A DNA stretch of 64,000 nucleotides. It comes from Marinomonas lutimaris (GTDB lineage Bacteria > Pseudomonadota > Gammaproteobacteria > Pseudomonadales > Marinomonadaceae). How positions within the stretch are numbered: position 1 is the first letter of the stretch; the number at the start of each line of letters is the position of its first letter. Both the position numbers and the translations under genes were made by a program. Shown in pieces: positions 62,385 through 64,000 of the stretch. The DNA is taken from positions 32,788 through 96,787 of the forward strand of contig NZ_JAHLLW010000017.1 in NCBI RefSeq assembly GCF_019426345.1, written 5' to 3'. Under the pieces are notes generated by a model. That model did no database searches, was not told the DNA's origin, and saw only the letters and a list, made by a program, of their open reading frames with translations.

Positions 62385-63908
62385 ATGAGTAATAGTGCAA
62401 AAGTAATAATTGGCGAACAAGCGATTCGTTGGCAAGACGTTGTGCAAGTAGCGCGTTATGGCACCTTGCTAGAGTTATCGGACTCCATCTGGGAGAAAAT
62501 TGATAACGCCCAGCTTATTGTTCAATGCATTGTTAAAAGTGGCAAAAATGCTTATGGCATTAACACAGGTTTAGGGTCGCTTTGTAGTGTGAGTTTGACG
62601 GCAGAGCAACTGAGTAAGTTGTCTCGTAACACCTTGCTCAGCCATGCTTGTGGCGTTGGGCCAATCTTACCCGATGAGCAGTGCCGCGCCATTATGTGCG
62701 CGGCGGTGGTGAATTACAGTAAGGGAAAATCTGGTATTCACCGCAATCTGGTTCAAGGCTTATTGGATTTCTTGAATCGTGGAATAACACCTCAGGTGCC
62801 TAGCCAGGGATCAGTCGGTTATTTAACGCATATGGCGCATATTGGTGTTTGCTTATTAGGTATCGGAACCGTTTCTTATCAAGGCAAGGTAGTACCAACC
62901 ACCGATGCTTTTTTGGCGGAAGGGTTGGAGCCAATTAGATTGGGTGCAAAAGACGGTTTAAGTCTAGTGAACGGCACGCCATGTATGACAGGGTTATCTT
63001 GTCTTGCGATAGATGACGCATGGCGCTTAACCAAATGGGCAGATGTTATTAGTGCGTTAAGTTTTGAGGCATTAGAAGGCCAGCAAGATGCACTCGACCC
63101 AGAAGTCTTATCGTTAAAGCCTTATGAAGGTGTACAAACGGTTGGACGTAATTTACGAGGTCTGCTCAAAGGTAGTGAAAATCTAACGAGTCATCACGGC
63201 ATTCGCACTCAGGATGCCTTAAGTGTTCGCTCTATTCCTCAAGTGCATGGCGCGGTAAGAGATCAACTTAAGCATGTTGCTATGCAAGTAAATACGGAGC
63301 TTAGTTCGGCTACTGACAATCCGTTGGTGCTTGGCACGCCGGAAAATTATCGTGTGGTCTCGCAAGCCAATCCTCACGGTGAGAGTGTGGCCATTGCGGC
63401 GGATTTGATGGCCATCAGCATTGCTGAGTTAGGAGGCATTTCTGAACGCCGCTTGGATCGACTGGTGAATCCATTGGTCAGCGGTTTACCTGCCTACTTG
63501 GTGTCTGAACCAGGTGTGAACTCTGGCATGATGATTGTTCAATATGTGGCTGCTTCTTTGTGTGCCGAGAACAAACGCTTTGCGGTACCTGCAGTGACAG
63601 ATAACTATGTGACTTCTGCCTTGCAGGAAGATCATTTGAGTATGGGCACCATGGCTGCGCTTAAGTTATTAACCGTACTGGAAAACACTAACAAAATCTT
63701 AGCGATCGAGTACCTTTGTGCCGCCCAAGCCTGTGAGTTTATTGAACCTGGCAGCATGGGAGAGGGAACTTTTAAAGCGTGGGAGCTGATTCGTGAAAGT
63801 ATTCCTTCTTATGATGAAGATCGCTGGTTAGCACCAGAAATCGAAAAAAGTAGTCTGTTGGTTCGCAGTAACGCGTTGCTAGCAACGCATTTTGCGGATG
63901 TTCAGTAA
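62385..63908 (+). CDS. Histidine/aromatic ammonia-lyase homologue lacking the MIO triad
   Basis: A 507-residue protein of the histidine/phenylalanine ammonia-lyase fold. Conserved: YGINTGLGSL (active-site tyrosine loop), LSRNTLLSHACGVG, LVNGTPCMTG (asparagine), SATDNPLVLG and ALQEDHLSMG. The MIO-forming Ala-Ser-Gly of HAL, normally GSVGASGDLAP, reads GSVGYLTHMAH here (residues 142-152), and the tyrosine in QDPYSLRC is replaced (QDALSVRS). The classical cofactor cannot form by the known route. It is last in the hutX-hutW-hutV unit, 15 bp after hutV. True hutU/hutH/hutI genes are not in this window. A subfamily with unknown chemistry is likely. Confidence 0.85.
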   Translation: MSNSAKVIIGEQAIRWQDVVQVARYGTLLELSDSIWEKIDNAQLIVQCIVKSGKNAYGINTGLGSLCSVSLTAEQLSKLSRNTLLSHACGVGPILPDEQCRAIMCAAVVNYSKGKSGIHRNLVQGLLDFLNRGITPQVPSQGSVGYLTHMAHIGVCLLGIGTVSYQGKVVPTTDAFLAEGLEPIRLGAKDGLSLVNGTPCMTGLSCLAIDDAWRLTKWADVISALSFEALEGQQDALDPEVLSLKPYEGVQTVGRNLRGLLKGSENLTSHHGIRTQDALSVRSIPQVHGAVRDQLKHVAMQVNTELSSATDNPLVLGTPENYRVVSQANPHGESVAIAADLMAISIAELGGISERRLDRLVNPLVSGLPAYLVSEPGVNSGMMIVQYVAASLCAENKRFAVPAVTDNYVTSALQEDHLSMGTMAALKLLTVLENTNKILAIEYLCAAQACEFIEPGSMGEGTFKAWELIRESIPSYDEDRWLAPEIEKSSLLVRSNALLATHFADVQ

Positions 63909-63961
63909 TATTCAATAGTAAGAAAGTCGCTCTAAAAAAAGACCCTTTCAACTTAGATTGG

Positions 63962-64000
63962 TGAAGTGACCCCATAAAGTTGGACACTTTATTAACCGGC
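63962..64000. mobile_element. Possible left end of an IS3-family (IS150 group) element, cut by the window
   Basis: TG at 63962 begins a sequence whose pattern TG...TG..CCC.AT...GTTGGAC agrees with the IS150 terminal inverted repeat at about 16 of 25 positions. CCCATAAAGTTGGACA is typical of IS3-family ends. No transposase is visible because the window ends. It may equally be a lone fragment. Confidence 0.5.

Overview
The window reads as chromosomal DNA of a marine gammaproteobacterium, most likely Marinomonas or a close relative in the Oceanospirillales. This is an inference from the moderate GC content, the recN-grpE-dnaK-dnaJ order, the DUF3392 and long-form GAPDH genes, Pseudomonas-type pyruvate carboxylase subunits, four chemoreceptors and the many marine-type solute transporters. 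I saw no rRNA, tRNA, CRISPR array, prophage or complete insertion sequence; what looks like the terminal repeat of an IS3-family element begins in the last 39 bases.

Layout. 1-6400 is a stress and housekeeping block: recN (SOS box in its promoter), grpE-dnaK-dnaJ with sigma-32 promoters, and a uridine kinase. 6500-9150 holds a secreted protein of unknown function, a DUF3392 membrane protein and a long-form GAPDH with a HexR-like box. 9185-9358 (minus strand) looks like an unannotated structured small RNA with its own promoter and terminator. 9600-16000 has a GcvA-like regulator, a TSUP transporter and the glycerol regulon (glpD, glpR, glpK) with matching GlpR operators. 16000-21500 holds DUF501, PilZ-like, MocR, chemoreceptor and peroxiredoxin genes.

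21500-56300 is a catabolic island for hydroaromatic and aromatic acids. Quinate/shikimate are oxidised by an NAD-type AroE homologue (41456), dehydrated by AroQ (44248) and turned into protocatechuate by a dehydroshikimate dehydratase with a fused C-terminal VOC domain (47046). Protocatechuate is opened by LigAB (28789-29999), oxidised by LigC (38661), hydrolysed by LigI, tautomerised by a GalD/LigU protein, hydrated by LigJ and cleaved by LigK to pyruvate and oxaloacetate. The complete meta (4,5) route is therefore present, together with candidate uptake systems (TRAP DctPQM, TctABC, two AEC carriers), three chemoreceptors, regulators (PcaQ-like, a LysR protein with two HTH domains, a GntR/FCD protein) and the two-subunit pyruvate carboxylase pycAB with its LysR regulator, which may connect pathway pyruvate to oxaloacetate.

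56300-63900 holds a small membrane protein, an SRPBCC/GyrI-like protein, a b-type cytochrome and a hut cluster: hutC, the ABC transporter hutXWV and a histidine-ammonia-lyase homologue. HutC-type operators lie in front of hutC and hutX. The lyase homologue lacks the Ala-Ser-Gly triad that forms the MIO cofactor and the usual catalytic tyrosine, making it the most intriguing protein in the window.
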